Positions 43,709 to 51,947 of a DNA stretch of 64,000 nucleotides are shown here, piece after piece. Below the pieces are notes generated by a model that saw only the letters and a list, made by a program, of their open reading frames with translations, searched no databases and was not told the DNA's origin. The stretch's first letter is position 1; every line of letters starts with the position of its first letter. The stretch is taken from NCBI RefSeq assembly GCF_001816165.1, contig NZ_MDZC01000068.1:124001-188000 (forward strand), in the 5' to 3' direction. This DNA comes from Hymenobacter glacialis (GTDB taxonomy: Bacteria; Bacteroidota; Bacteroidia; Cytophagales; Hymenobacteraceae). A program made the translations under genes and the position numbers.

Positions 43709-45790
43709 CTACAAGCTGCCCGAATACTTCCGCACGGCCCATTCCACCGTTAAAAAGGCCAGAATCACGAAGAAAATCCACTTCAGATTAATCAGGTCCT
43801 TTACATTTTCCTCGGCGGTGATTACGGGCTTGTAGTTCGCTTTCAGAATGTCCTGCGCCAGCTTGTCAAACTGCGTGGGGTAGTAGAGCCGCGCACCGCT
43901 GCGGCGCGACAACTGCGCCAGTAAATTGTGGTCGGCGCGGGATTCCAGCGCCTCCAGCGGCTGCGACTGCACCAGCAGCTCGCCCGCGTCCTGCTGAGCC
44001 TGGCCGCCCAGGGTGGCGCGGGCCTGGTAACGGTAGAGGCCGGCCGGCAGCGGGCCCAAGCGCAGAGGCGAGCCGTCTTCGGGATTGGCAAAGTTGAACC
44101 GCCGGACTTGCTTTTTCTCATCGGTCAGGATGAGGTCGATTTTCTGGTTGTAGAGGCGCTCAAATACGGCGTTGTAGGTTTCGGCGCCCAGCGTCACGTC
44201 GTCCTGCGTGCCGAAGTTTTCCTGCGTGGGGTATACGTCGAGGCGCTTTTTGTTGGCGTTTTGGGTGAGCAGCTGCAGCGTGCGGACAATGAGCCGGTCG
44301 TAGACTTCGGGGCGGTCGTCGTGCTCCACGGCCTCGCTCAGGCGCCATTGCCAGCTGCCGTCGGTGAGCAGGGTGGCCTGGCGGCGCTCAGCCGACCCGC
44401 CAAAAACGAGCAGCGGCTTCTGGGTGGCCACCCGGCCCACCTGCTGCCACAGGGCCGCTTCGGCGCCCGGCCCCAGGCGCAAATCGCCGAAGGGAACCGG
44501 CGCCGGCGGGTACTGGCCGTAGCGGCGCGCGGCATCCTCGTCGGTAGCAAAGCGGGCAAAGCCGGGGTTGGGCACCGGCGTCACCTCGTCGGTCTGCGAG
44601 CCGCGGGCCTGAATGGTGAGTCCCGTGCCCAGCTGGTTGTAAGCCGGCAGGTCCGACTGCGCCCCAATGATGTAAAACGCCGGGGTACGCCGCGCTTTCA
44701 CCTGGGCCAGAATGTCGTTGCCCAGCCCGCCCTGGGCCGGTAGCTGGTGCATTATGGCCACGTCGAAATCGGCGCCGGCCTTGAGCGGCGACACACCGGG
44801 CAGGGCCAGCGTCAGGTCAAAGTTGTCGTTGGCCAGGATGGCGGCGCGCAGGGCTTTCAGGTCGGGGTGGGGGGCGGCCCCGGCCAGCAGCACGCGCAGC
44901 TTCCCTTTCACAATTTCAATAAAAGCCGTGCGGGCGTTGTTGAGCGGCGTAAACTCGCCGGGCTGCGGCACCACGCGCACTTCGTAGCGGCGCTTGCCGG
45001 GCGCGGGCGCCGTAAGCTGGAACGTGGCCTTGGCGCGGCGGCGGCCAGCGGGCAAAGTCACGCGGCGGGTATCCAGCACGCGGGTGCCTTCGCGCAGCTC
45101 CACGGTAGCGGTGCCCCCGGCATAGCCCTCAAACCCCAGCTCTGCTTCCAATGGAAACTTGTTGCCGCTGAAAGCCACGCGGTTGTAGGTGAGGCCGGTG
45201 AGGCGCAGGTCGCGCTTGGGCACGGTGTCGCCCACGGCCACGCTGTAGATGGGAAAGTTGTAGTCCGAGTACACCGGGCTGCGGCCCTGGTTCACCAGGC
45301 CGTCGCTTAGCAGCACCACGCTGGCCAGGTTGCGGCCGTCGTAGGCGTCGCGGGTATCGGTCAGCACCCGGTCCAGGTCGGTGGTGGGGACGCCGAAACG
45401 CAGCGAATCGAGACGCGCCGGCCGGTTGGGGCGGGAGCTCAGGGTGCGGGTTTCCACGGTGAAGCCCTTGGCGCGGAGGGTTTCGGCCAAGCCCGCGAGG
45501 CCGCTAGTAGCCTGGCTCAGCACGGCTTTGGGCGTGAAAAGCTCCACCGATTGCGAGTTGTCGACGGCCAGCACCACGGTGGGCTGCTCGGTGCGCGTGG
45601 TGGTGGTTTTGAGGTAGGGCGCCAGCAGCAGGTAGCACAGAAAGCTCACCACCACGAAGCGGAGCGTGGCCAGCCCGTAGTTCAACTGCTTGCTCCACGG
45701 GGTTTTGGCCGAGTATTGCAGGGCCGCGTAGCCAGCCCCAACCAGGAGGCACAGCAGAATCAGCCAGGGAGAATATTGAGTGGTCAGCAA
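43709..45790 (-). CDS. VWA-like membrane protein of unknown function
   Basis: 693 aa. Two or three N-terminal helices (WLILLCLLVGAGYAALQYS, LRFVVVSFLCYLLLAPYL) precede a von Willebrand A-like domain (QPTVVLAVDNSQSVELFTP, a DxSxS-type loop, then SVVLLSDGLVNQG). The middle is beta-rich, with a glutamine-amidotransferase-like part (KLRVLLAGAAPHPDLKALRAAI), and one last helix (LKWIFFVILAFLTVEWAVRKY) closes the protein. It belongs to a large Bacteroidota family related to BatA-type aerotolerance membrane proteins. Confidence 0.75.
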   Translation of the reverse strand: MLTTQYSPWLILLCLLVGAGYAALQYSAKTPWSKQLNYGLATLRFVVVSFLCYLLLAPYLKTTTTRTEQPTVVLAVDNSQSVELFTPKAVLSQATSGLAGLAETLRAKGFTVETRTLSSRPNRPARLDSLRFGVPTTDLDRVLTDTRDAYDGRNLASVVLLSDGLVNQGRSPVYSDYNFPIYSVAVGDTVPKRDLRLTGLTYNRVAFSGNKFPLEAELGFEGYAGGTATVELREGTRVLDTRRVTLPAGRRRAKATFQLTAPAPGKRRYEVRVVPQPGEFTPLNNARTAFIEIVKGKLRVLLAGAAPHPDLKALRAAILANDNFDLTLALPGVSPLKAGADFDVAIMHQLPAQGGLGNDILAQVKARRTPAFYIIGAQSDLPAYNQLGTGLTIQARGSQTDEVTPVPNPGFARFATDEDAARRYGQYPPAPVPFGDLRLGPGAEAALWQQVGRVATQKPLLVFGGSAERRQATLLTDGSWQWRLSEAVEHDDRPEVYDRLIVRTLQLLTQNANKKRLDVYPTQENFGTQDDVTLGAETYNAVFERLYNQKIDLILTDEKKQVRRFNFANPEDGSPLRLGPLPAGLYRYQARATLGGQAQQDAGELLVQSQPLEALESRADHNLLAQLSRRSGARLYYPTQFDKLAQDILKANYKPVITAEENVKDLINLKWIFFVILAFLTVEWAVRKYSGSL

Positions 45791-45883
45791 TTAGAATAAA
45801 AGGAAAGGAAGCATGGTAGCATAGGTAGCAGGAGATAACGCTTTGGTTTCGATTTATTCGGAGAAAGAGCAGTCAAATGGCTC

Positions 45884-46030
45884 TTATTGCTCTAACAAAG
45901 CCGGCTGCGAATTTAGAAAGTTGCGCAACGCGACAATCATAAACTCTTCCAGAGTAACATCCAGTTCAAGGCTAAGAGCCTTTGAATGAAGTAATAGCTC
46001 ATTATTGGGCGTGATAAGTACAATATTCAT
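45884..46030 (-). CDS. Small protein of unknown function
   Basis: 48 aa from the ATG at 46030 (MNIVLITPNNELLLHSK). The middle, LEFDVTLEE-like SLELDVTLEEFMIVALRNFL, could be helical, and the length is right for a small regulator or antitoxin. It is AT-rich like its neighbour, the PD-(D/E)XK gene upstream on the same strand (stop at 46095, 64 bp gap). No function can be assigned. Confidence 0.45.
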   Translation of the reverse strand: MNIVLITPNNELLLHSKALSLELDVTLEEFMIVALRNFLNSQPALLEQ

Positions 46031-46094
46031 TGTAAATGAATTACATGAACGTTCGACGCCAGTCATCAATCTAAAATTGGCGTAGGTGCTTCAT

Positions 46095-47243
46095 TTACTC
46101 GGTGTCCTTTATTAACCAATATTGTTCGAGAGGCTGCCAGTCGTTGCGAAGAGCATCAGCGACAACTTGAGGAAAATTTTGGTAGTTATTTGAAGTAACC
46201 TGATAAGTTTTTCCAATAACATAGTGGTGAATATCTGGCTCTATCTTATGAAGCCGTGCTTGTTCAGTTGTTGACAACACATCACGCCAATATTTCGCTT
46301 TTTCAATGTTTCCGTCCTCTGGCAGTAGAGCTATTCTGTAGTTTGGCGCGTCGTCGCCTTCGTGAAACAGATAGTAATAAGACAAAATGTATTTGAGCGA
46401 ATGCTTGCCTGGCTTCTCAATAATTAGCCAACCATCCATATTCTCATCCTTTTTGGGCAAAACAACATATGTGGCAGCAAGAGCTTCCCTAAGTTCGAAT
46501 GCAATTCGTTCCATAGCTTGGTCTCGAATCTGTATAGCCCGGCTGATTGCAGCCCGGTTTTGTTGCAAGAACCCCATCAATTCATTAAAGTCCTCTTTAG
46601 CATTGGTCATAGTGCGAATATTTTCAATGAATTCTAAAAGCAAAGTGATGTAGCGCGGTTCTGCTCTGTAAATCCGACTACCTAAGAGAGCCTCAACGGC
46701 CCTAGCCCATTCAAGATGAGAAACACAAACCCAACTAGTTCGCAAGTCCAACGGTAATTTCTCTCGTTTCAATCCTAGTACCACACCAATCTTTTCCCCG
46801 TTGGGATTACGCTTTTCAACAGAATGCCAGTAATTGTCCAAATCATTAGCAAGCCAATGGTAAACTTTATTTTCAATTAGGATAAGAGCACTAGCATTCT
46901 CCCAACTCTCACCCAATTGGGCATTATGAACCAAGATATCCAAGCGCTGGTTTTCGTCCATAGATTCCTCACGTCGAGCAAGAACTTTGCGAAATGGTTT
47001 ACCCTCCCAAGGCAAAGCTCCTTGCTTGCAAATTGCATCAAGTAGAGCATCAATACACAACGTGCCTAATCCATGTGGTCCATCCGAATCAAAAAAGAAT
47101 TGATAAACATTACTCATGACGTTCTCATAATGCGGAAACTTCGCAATTGAGAAAAATGTAGGACGACGTTCAGAGATTTCGGGCCAATGAGCTGCGCGAA
47201 AAGCGGAAGTTAATTTATCAAGCTCAAGTTGGGTAGGCTGCAT
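46095..47243 (-). CDS. PD-(D/E)XK nuclease family protein (PDDEXK_4 type)
   Basis: 382 aa. The N-terminus carries the hallmark YQFFFDSDGPHGLGTLCIDALL, followed by the nuclease core Asp102 (QRLDILVHN) and Glu124-Asn-Lys126 (LILIENKVYHW). This is the D-(x)n-ExK signature of PD-(D/E)XK enzymes. The C-terminal half is not recognised. Base composition is clearly lower in G+C than all nearby genes, which suggests recent transfer; genes of this kind are common in defence and mobile regions. The start has no promoter box. Neighbours: the small gene at 45884 and fabG. Confidence 0.8.
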   Translation of the reverse strand: MQPTQLELDKLTSAFRAAHWPEISERRPTFFSIAKFPHYENVMSNVYQFFFDSDGPHGLGTLCIDALLDAICKQGALPWEGKPFRKVLARREESMDENQRLDILVHNAQLGESWENASALILIENKVYHWLANDLDNYWHSVEKRNPNGEKIGVVLGLKREKLPLDLRTSWVCVSHLEWARAVEALLGSRIYRAEPRYITLLLEFIENIRTMTNAKEDFNELMGFLQQNRAAISRAIQIRDQAMERIAFELREALAATYVVLPKKDENMDGWLIIEKPGKHSLKYILSYYYLFHEGDDAPNYRIALLPEDGNIEKAKYWRDVLSTTEQARLHKIEPDIHHYVIGKTYQVTSNNYQNFPQVVADALRNDWQPLEQYWLIKDTE

Positions 47244-47274
47244 TCTGTCGAAATTTAAAAACGAAAATATTCCC

Positions 47275-48024
47275 CTACGTCAGCATCCCCCCGTCTACCT
47301 GAAGCACCTGCCCGCTGATGTAGCTCGAATCATCCGACGCCAGAAATGCTGTGGCCTTGGCCACGTCCTCTGGGGTGCCGCCACGCTTGAGCGGAATGGC
47401 CTTGCGCCATTCATCCACCTGCTTAGGGTCGAGGGCATCGGTCATTTCGGTTTCGATGAAGCCGGGGGCAATGGCGTTGCAGCGGATGTTGCGCGAGCCC
47501 AGCTCCAGGGCCACCGATTTGGTGAAGCCGATGATGCCGGCCTTGCTGGCCGCGTAGTTGGCCTGCCCGGCGTTGCCTTTGATGCCCACTACGCTGGTCA
47601 TGTTGATGATGGAGCCGGCCTTTGCGCGCATCATGGGCTTGGTGGCGGCCTTGGTCAGGTTGAAAACCGACTTGAGGTTTACGTTCATCACTTGGTCCCA
47701 CTGCTGCTCGCTCATGCGCATGAGCAGGCCGTCCTGCGTAATGCCGGCGTTGTTGACGAGGATGTCGAGCTTGCCGAAATCGGCCAGCACGTCCTCCACC
47801 AGCTTTTCGGCCTGGGCGTAGTCGGAGGCATCGGAGCGGTAGCCCTTCACCTTGGTGCCGGCAGCAGACAGCTCGGTTTCCAGAGCCTGGCCTTTTTCGA
47901 CGGAGGAGAGGTATGTGAAGGCCACCTGGGCGCCCAGGTGGGCAAAATGTGCCGCGATAGCGCGGCCAATTCCTTTGGAAGCGCCCGTTACGAGGGCCAC
48001 TTTTCCGGTCAGCGTTTGAGTCAT
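47275..48024 (-). CDS. fabG: 3-oxoacyl-[acyl-carrier-protein] reductase
   Basis: 249 aa SDR. NADPH loop TGASKGIGRAIA (14-25), NNAG in LVNNAGITQDGLLMRM, catalytic Ser/Tyr/Lys in NMTSVVG and QANYAASKAGIIGFTK, with the PGFIETEMTDAL tail of FabG. It reduces 3-oxoacyl-ACP in fatty-acid synthesis. TACCTTCG on the minus strand (48037-48030) lies just before the ATG and is one base off a -7 box. Confidence 0.95.
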   Translation of the reverse strand: MTQTLTGKVALVTGASKGIGRAIAAHFAHLGAQVAFTYLSSVEKGQALETELSAAGTKVKGYRSDASDYAQAEKLVEDVLADFGKLDILVNNAGITQDGLLMRMSEQQWDQVMNVNLKSVFNLTKAATKPMMRAKAGSIINMTSVVGIKGNAGQANYAASKAGIIGFTKSVALELGSRNIRCNAIAPGFIETEMTDALDPKQVDEWRKAIPLKRGGTPEDVAKATAFLASDDSSYISGQVLQVDGGMLT

Positions 48025-48029
48025 GGGGG

Positions 48030-48037
48030 CGAAGGTA
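48030..48037 (-). promoter_or_regulatory. Candidate fabG promoter box
   Basis: TACCTTCG on the minus strand, six bases before the fabG ATG at 48024. Confidence 0.5.
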
Positions 48038-48044
48038 GCTAATC

Positions 48045-48152
48045 CAGCTGTTAGCTTTTCGCCATTAGCTGTCAGCTTTCGGAGGTAGCTTGCGTTGCCG
48101 AAAGGCTGTTTATCAAAAGAGCTAACAGCTATAAGCTGCCAGCTAATAGCTA
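48045..48152. repeat. Intergenic repeat, family B copy 4
   Basis: Left part CAGCTGTTAGC with CATTAGCTGTCAGCTTTC; right part GAGCTAACAGCT with GCTGCCAGCTAATAGCT, ending right at the next start codon. It occupies the divergent fabG/flavoprotein gap. Confidence 0.75.
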
Positions 48153-49391
48153 ATGAACCACGATATCTGCATTTTGGGTGCGGGCCCCGGTGGCGCCACC
48201 GCCGCCCTGCACCTGGCCAACGCCGGCCACCCCTGCCTACTGCTGGACCGCGCCGCTTTCCCGCGCGACAAAGTGTGCGGCGACGCCCTAAGCGGCAAAG
48301 TCCTGAGCGAGCTGAAGCGAATTGACGAGAAGCTGACCAGCCAGTTGGCCGCTGCGCCCATGCAGGTGCCCAGCTGGGGCATCGATTTCTTTGCTCCCAA
48401 CGGCCAGCAGCTCGGCATTCCCTTCAAGCCCGATTTCAACAAAAACACCGACCGCGCCGCCGGCCACGTAGCCAAGCGCATCGATTTCGATAATTTCCTG
48501 GTGGAGGAAGTGCGGCAGCGGCCCGAAATCGACTTTCGTGAAAACGTGGACGTGGCCCGCACCGAGCGCACCGCCACCGGCTGGCAGCTCCTCAACAAAG
48601 CCGGCGAGGAAGTGGCTACCTGCCGCATTCTGCTGGTGGCCAACGGGGCCCAGTCGGAGTTTGCGCGCAAAGTGGCCGGCCACGCCCTCGAGCCCGACCA
48701 CCACTGCGCCGGCCTTCGCACCTACTACGACAACGTGACCGGGCTCAGCCCCAACAACTTCATCGAGCTGCACTTCATCAAGGATTTTCTGCCCGGCTAC
48801 CTGTGGGTGTTTCCGCTGCCCAACGGCCAGGCCAACGTGGGCGTGGGCATGCTTTCGAAAACCGTGGCCGCCAAAAAAATCAACCTCCGCCAGCGGCTCG
48901 ACGAAATTCTGACTACGCACCCCACCCTGGCCCCGCGCTTCGCACAGGCCGAGCGGCTGGGCCCCGTGCGGGGCTTTGGGTTGCCGCTGGGCTCGAAGCG
49001 CCGGCCGCTGTCGGGGGCCAACTACCTGCTGCTCGGCGATGCCGGCTCGCTCATCGACCCGTTTAGCGGCGAGGGTATTTCGCACGCCATGGTGAGCGGG
49101 CGCCACGCCGCCATCTGGGCCGCGCAAGCCGTGGCGAAAGGTGATTTCAGCCCCGCATTCCTCAAAAACTACGACAAAGCCGTGTACAACCGGCTCTGGC
49201 AGGAACTGCGCCTGAGCCGCGTGATGCAGCGCCTGCTCAACTTCCCCAGCCTGTTCAACATCGTGGCCAACCGCGCCGTGAACAACCCCACGCTGGCCGA
49301 AACCCTCTCCGCCATGTTCATGGACCTGGACCTGCGCGAGCGGCTGCGGCAGCCCAGCTTCTACTTCAAACTCCTGTTTGGCAGGAAGTAG
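48153..49391 (+). CDS. Geranylgeranyl-reductase-like FAD-dependent oxidoreductase
   Basis: 412 aa. The Rossmann start DICILGAGPGGATAALHLANAGHPCLLLDR (4-33) binds FAD, followed by DKVCGDALSGKVL, a motif typical of geranylgeranyl reductase-family flavoproteins, and the late GDAGSLIDPFSGEGISHAM. These enzymes reduce isoprenoid double bonds (menaquinone side chain, archaeal-type lipids, carotenoids); the substrate is unknown. It is divergent from fabG across repeat B4. Confidence 0.87.
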   Translation: MNHDICILGAGPGGATAALHLANAGHPCLLLDRAAFPRDKVCGDALSGKVLSELKRIDEKLTSQLAAAPMQVPSWGIDFFAPNGQQLGIPFKPDFNKNTDRAAGHVAKRIDFDNFLVEEVRQRPEIDFRENVDVARTERTATGWQLLNKAGEEVATCRILLVANGAQSEFARKVAGHALEPDHHCAGLRTYYDNVTGLSPNNFIELHFIKDFLPGYLWVFPLPNGQANVGVGMLSKTVAAKKINLRQRLDEILTTHPTLAPRFAQAERLGPVRGFGLPLGSKRRPLSGANYLLLGDAGSLIDPFSGEGISHAMVSGRHAAIWAAQAVAKGDFSPAFLKNYDKAVYNRLWQELRLSRVMQRLLNFPSLFNIVANRAVNNPTLAETLSAMFMDLDLRERLRQPSFYFKLLFGRK

Positions 49392-49433
49392 AAGCCGGTT
49401 TAAAGCGGAGTTTAAGGAAGGGACAAAGGGCCG

Positions 49434-49536
49434 GTCATGCTGAGCGCAGCCGAAGCATCTCTACTGCAGTAGTAAACCCAATCGGTAGGGTCACTATTGC
49501 GGTAGAGATGCTTCGGCTCCGCTCAGCATGACGTTC
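49434..49536. repeat. Interspersed palindromic repeat, family A copy 7
   Basis: GTCATGCTGAGCGCAGCCGA with AGCATCTCTACTGC on the left and GCGGTAGAGATGCTTCGGCT with CCGCTCAGCATGACGTTCT on the right, loop about 34 bp. It ends 14 bp before the TPR gene's stop. Confidence 0.88.
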
Positions 49537-49549
49537 TTAATTTATCGCT

Positions 49550-50470
49550 CTACTTCTTAATAGGGGTCGGGCGAGGCGCTACCTTAGCAGCTGGCGCTTT
49601 GATGGGTGCCCGGCCTTCGTTGCCCACGTAGCGCCGCAGACTCTTGGCGGCTTCGGGGTTGAGCTTGGTAGCCCGCTCCAAATCGCGGCGGGCTTCCGAG
49701 AGTTTATCGAACGAAGAATAACTGATACCGCGGTACTCCCAGGCGTCGGCGTAAGTGGAATCCAGCTCGATGGCGCGAGTGAAATCGGCCACAGCGGGCT
49801 TGTACTGGTACATCTGCATGCGGGCCACGCCCCTGCCGAAGAACGACTCTTTGTCATCGGGCCGGTACTTGATGGCCCCCGAGAAGTCGGCGGCGGCCGA
49901 TTTGTACTGCTTCATCATCAGGCGGTTGACGCCGCGATTGTAAAAGGCGTCGGGGTTGGTGCGCTGGTAGCGCAGGGCGGCGGTGTAGTCGGGCAGGGCA
50001 TCGGCGTATTGCTTGAGGTAGCTTTTGGCCTTGGCGCGCTGCAGCAGGGCAGTGCCGTTTTTGGGGTTGGCTTTCACATCCGCTTCGGCCGTGGCCAGCA
50101 TGGTGCGGTACTCGGCCACGCTCATTTTCTTTTCCTTGGCCCGCTCCGCCGATGCGGCGGCGGCACTCGGTGCGGCTACCACGGCAGTTTCGGTGGCCGG
50201 ACTGGCGGCAGGAATGCCTACCGTCGCGCCTGGGCTGGTGGCCACGGGCTCGCCGGTCACGGTGGGAGGGGCGGTAGGCAGCGTGCCGGCGTCGGCTACA
50301 GAAGCTGCGGTTCCAGCGGAATCAGCCCGCGTGGCGCCCGTGGCAACGGGTGCTTCCATGGGCTGGCTCATGGCCGAGGGTTTCTCCTTTTCGCTAACTG
50401 TAGTAGCGCAATTGGTAAGAAAAGCCAATAGCCCGAGGGCGGCCAGCGGCGTGCGGAAAGGTGATTTCAT
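49550..50470 (-). CDS. Tetratricopeptide-repeat lipoprotein
   Basis: 306 aa. The lipobox is LLAFLTNCATT. An Ala/Pro/Thr-rich low-complexity stretch (about 25-105) is followed by about five TPRs (AKSYLKQYADALPDYTAALRYQRTNPDAFYNRGVNRLMMKQYKSAAADFSGAIKYRPDDKESFFGRGVARMQMYQYKPAVADFTRAIELD) and a basic tail. A protein-protein scaffold of the envelope is the usual role. It is transcribed away from the mobile element. Confidence 0.85.
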   Translation of the reverse strand: MKSPFRTPLAALGLLAFLTNCATTVSEKEKPSAMSQPMEAPVATGATRADSAGTAASVADAGTLPTAPPTVTGEPVATSPGATVGIPAASPATETAVVAAPSAAAASAERAKEKKMSVAEYRTMLATAEADVKANPKNGTALLQRAKAKSYLKQYADALPDYTAALRYQRTNPDAFYNRGVNRLMMKQYKSAAADFSGAIKYRPDDKESFFGRGVARMQMYQYKPAVADFTRAIELDSTYADAWEYRGISYSSFDKLSEARRDLERATKLNPEAAKSLRRYVGNEGRAPIKAPAAKVAPRPTPIKK

Positions 50471-50681
50471 AAGAGCAAAGGGGGTAAAGGCAAGGCAAAA
50501 TACGCCGGAGGCCGCGCCTTATACGGAGCTTGTTTAAGATTGGCTGTGGCGTTGCGCCATATGGGCAGCTAAAGTACAGCCGGCCGAAATAGCGGTGCGG
50601 TGCGGAGGCGCGGCTATCTTTGCGCTACAATGGGTGGGTCCCCCAGGCGGGCCCGGTGTACTTTTTTCTTCCTGAGAAGTT
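50471..50681. other. Native upstream region of lpdA, now orphaned
   Basis: About 210 bp with no ORF. TATCTTTG at 50615-50622 is a perfect -7 promoter box; the following 60 bp (CGCTACAATGGG, then GTACTTTTTTCTTCC) lead straight into an ATG at 50683 that opens the first copy of the lpdA start. This is most simply the original lpdA promoter and leader, separated from its gene by the element. Confidence 0.75.
50615..50622 (+). promoter_or_regulatory. Orphaned lpdA promoter box
   Basis: TATCTTTG matches TAnnTTTG. It reads into a 15-codon stub ORF starting at 50683, MALQFDLIIFENNKL, whose first seven residues are those of dihydrolipoyl dehydrogenase. Confidence 0.6.
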
Positions 50682-50703
50682 TATGGCATTGCAATTTGAT
50701 TTG
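50682..50703. repeat. Left attachment site (direct repeat, attL)
   Basis: 22 bp, beginning TATGGCATTG and ending TTTGATTTG, identical to 56234-56255. It covers the start codon and codons 2-7 of lpdA. After it the sequence changes to AT-rich DNA (ATTATATTTGAAAATAAC). Confidence 0.88.
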
Positions 50704-50917
50704 ATTATATTTGAAAATAACAAATTGTAAAACACTATAAATCAGACGTATATATCTTACCTGCTTGATGAATTTTCGTTTAGTCCCACAGATAAGAAGA
50801 ATTAAGGGGACTGATTATGGACTAATTTGGTATTTACAATTCCTTGCTAAGAATTGCACTATAACACTTTTTATCGGCCAATGGTCAGCCATTGCGCAGT
50901 TACTTTAGGATTGCGGC
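50704..50917. promoter_or_regulatory. Left-end region of the element, with candidate integrase arm sites
   Basis: GTAAAACACT (50727-50736, followed by ATAAAT) and TTAGTCCCAC (50780-50789) both recur near the right end (56200-56209, 56172-56181). A partial inverse of the second, ATGGACTAA, is at about 50817-50825. Repeated subterminal sites at both ends of an element bounded by a tyrosine integrase are expected of arm-type binding sites. Confidence 0.55.
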
Positions 50918-51586
50918 CTAGCTAGAAGGTGCGAGTTGCTTGGCAAGCCGGTAGACGTGGGTGGGGCTGTACTGGCCGCCACGCCGGGTCCGATACCCTT
51001 TCGCATTCAAGTGGTCCGCGACAGCTTTCAAAGTCATATTCAGTCTGAGCTTGTCGGCTACGATATCTGAGGCTTGGACGTTAGAAGTGTGAGCAGTGGC
51101 GTTGGCTTTCCGGACTTCAATGCTCTTGAGTCTCCCGGCGGCCGTCAGGTTAGCGGGGGTACCCAATTTTTCACCGCGTGCCTTCTTGGCTGCGAGCGCG
51201 TCCTTTGTCCGCTTGCTAATCATTTCGCGCTCGTGCTGGGCAATTACAGCGAAAATCCCAATATTTAGGGTGTTAGCGTCAGGCATGTCGCAGCACTGGA
51301 AGCTTACTCCGGAGTCCCTGAGTGCAAAAATGAAGCCCGCGTTCCTTGAGAGCCGGTCCAATTTGGCAATTAGTAAAACGGACCCTGTTCGTTTGGCTTG
51401 GTCGATGGCCTCCGTCAGTTTGCTGCGGTTGTCCTTCTTGCCAGATTCCACTTCTATGAATTCCGCCACCACTGTGGCGTGGCTGCCAACGAAGCTGGCC
51501 ACGGCGGCCTGTTGCGCTTCCAAGCCCAAGCCGCTTTGTCCTTGCTTCTGGGTTGACACGCGGTAGTAAGCGACGTAGGTTTTCAT
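50918..51586 (-). CDS. Serine recombinase (resolvase/invertase family)
   Basis: 222 aa. The catalytic N-terminal domain is complete: YYRVSTQKQGQSGLGLEAQQ with Ser11, VESGKKDNRSKL, LLIAKLDRLSRNAGF (the Arg-rich helix) and IAQHEREMISKRTKDALAAKKARG. A C-terminal DNA-binding helix-turn-helix (LKAVADHLNAKGYRTRRGGQYSPTHVYRL) follows. The size fits a small resolvase or invertase, not a large serine integrase. Its start is preceded by TACCTTTG on the minus strand (51622-51615). It is the leftmost gene of the element. Confidence 0.9.
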   Translation of the reverse strand: MKTYVAYYRVSTQKQGQSGLGLEAQQAAVASFVGSHATVVAEFIEVESGKKDNRSKLTEAIDQAKRTGSVLLIAKLDRLSRNAGFIFALRDSGVSFQCCDMPDANTLNIGIFAVIAQHEREMISKRTKDALAAKKARGEKLGTPANLTAAGRLKSIEVRKANATAHTSNVQASDIVADKLRLNMTLKAVADHLNAKGYRTRRGGQYSPTHVYRLAKQLAPSS

Positions 51587-51947
51587 TGGGCCGGGGTTGT
51601 TGTGGAGTGTTAGCCAAAGGTATGCGATATATTACATTTGTCAAACGTCCGTTTAATAAATGTAATGAGTTCCAATATCGAATTCCTTCACTCTTATGTT
51701 CTTCCATTATAAATGGCGTCTCCTGCCTCCACGATGAGAGAAAACTTGTGTATTAAGTCGTTGCCAACGTTGGTTTATCCGTTCAGAGCTACGGCTTTGG
51801 CCTTTTTGACTACTTTTTGAGCAAGATTTTGCAAGTGTAGTCCATAGCTAGGTGCAAATCGGAACAGTTTAATGAGGATATCGCTGCCATTAAAAGTTGC
51901 GTCGTGGGGTAGGCAACTATATGGGGCTTCTTTTCTACCTTCCGAAT
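51587..51947. other. Gap between the serine recombinase and the first lipoprotein
   Basis: About 360 bp. TACCTTTG on the minus strand (51622-51615) is the recombinase promoter. Just beyond, ATTACATTT (51627-51635) and AAATGTAAT (51658-51666) form a perfect 9-bp inverted repeat around an 22-bp centre, and TACATTTG on the plus strand at 51629-51636 could be an opposite promoter. No ORF is visible in the remaining 280 bp. Confidence 0.55.
51615..51622 (-). promoter_or_regulatory. Serine recombinase promoter box
   Basis: CAAAGGTA on the plus strand reads TACCTTTG on the minus strand, 29 bp upstream of the ATG at 51586. Confidence 0.6.

Noticed and set aside
45791-47274. Search for direct repeats bounding the nuclease island
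   Set aside because: I compared the flanks by eye and found no shared sequence of useful length, so no att sites are claimed.
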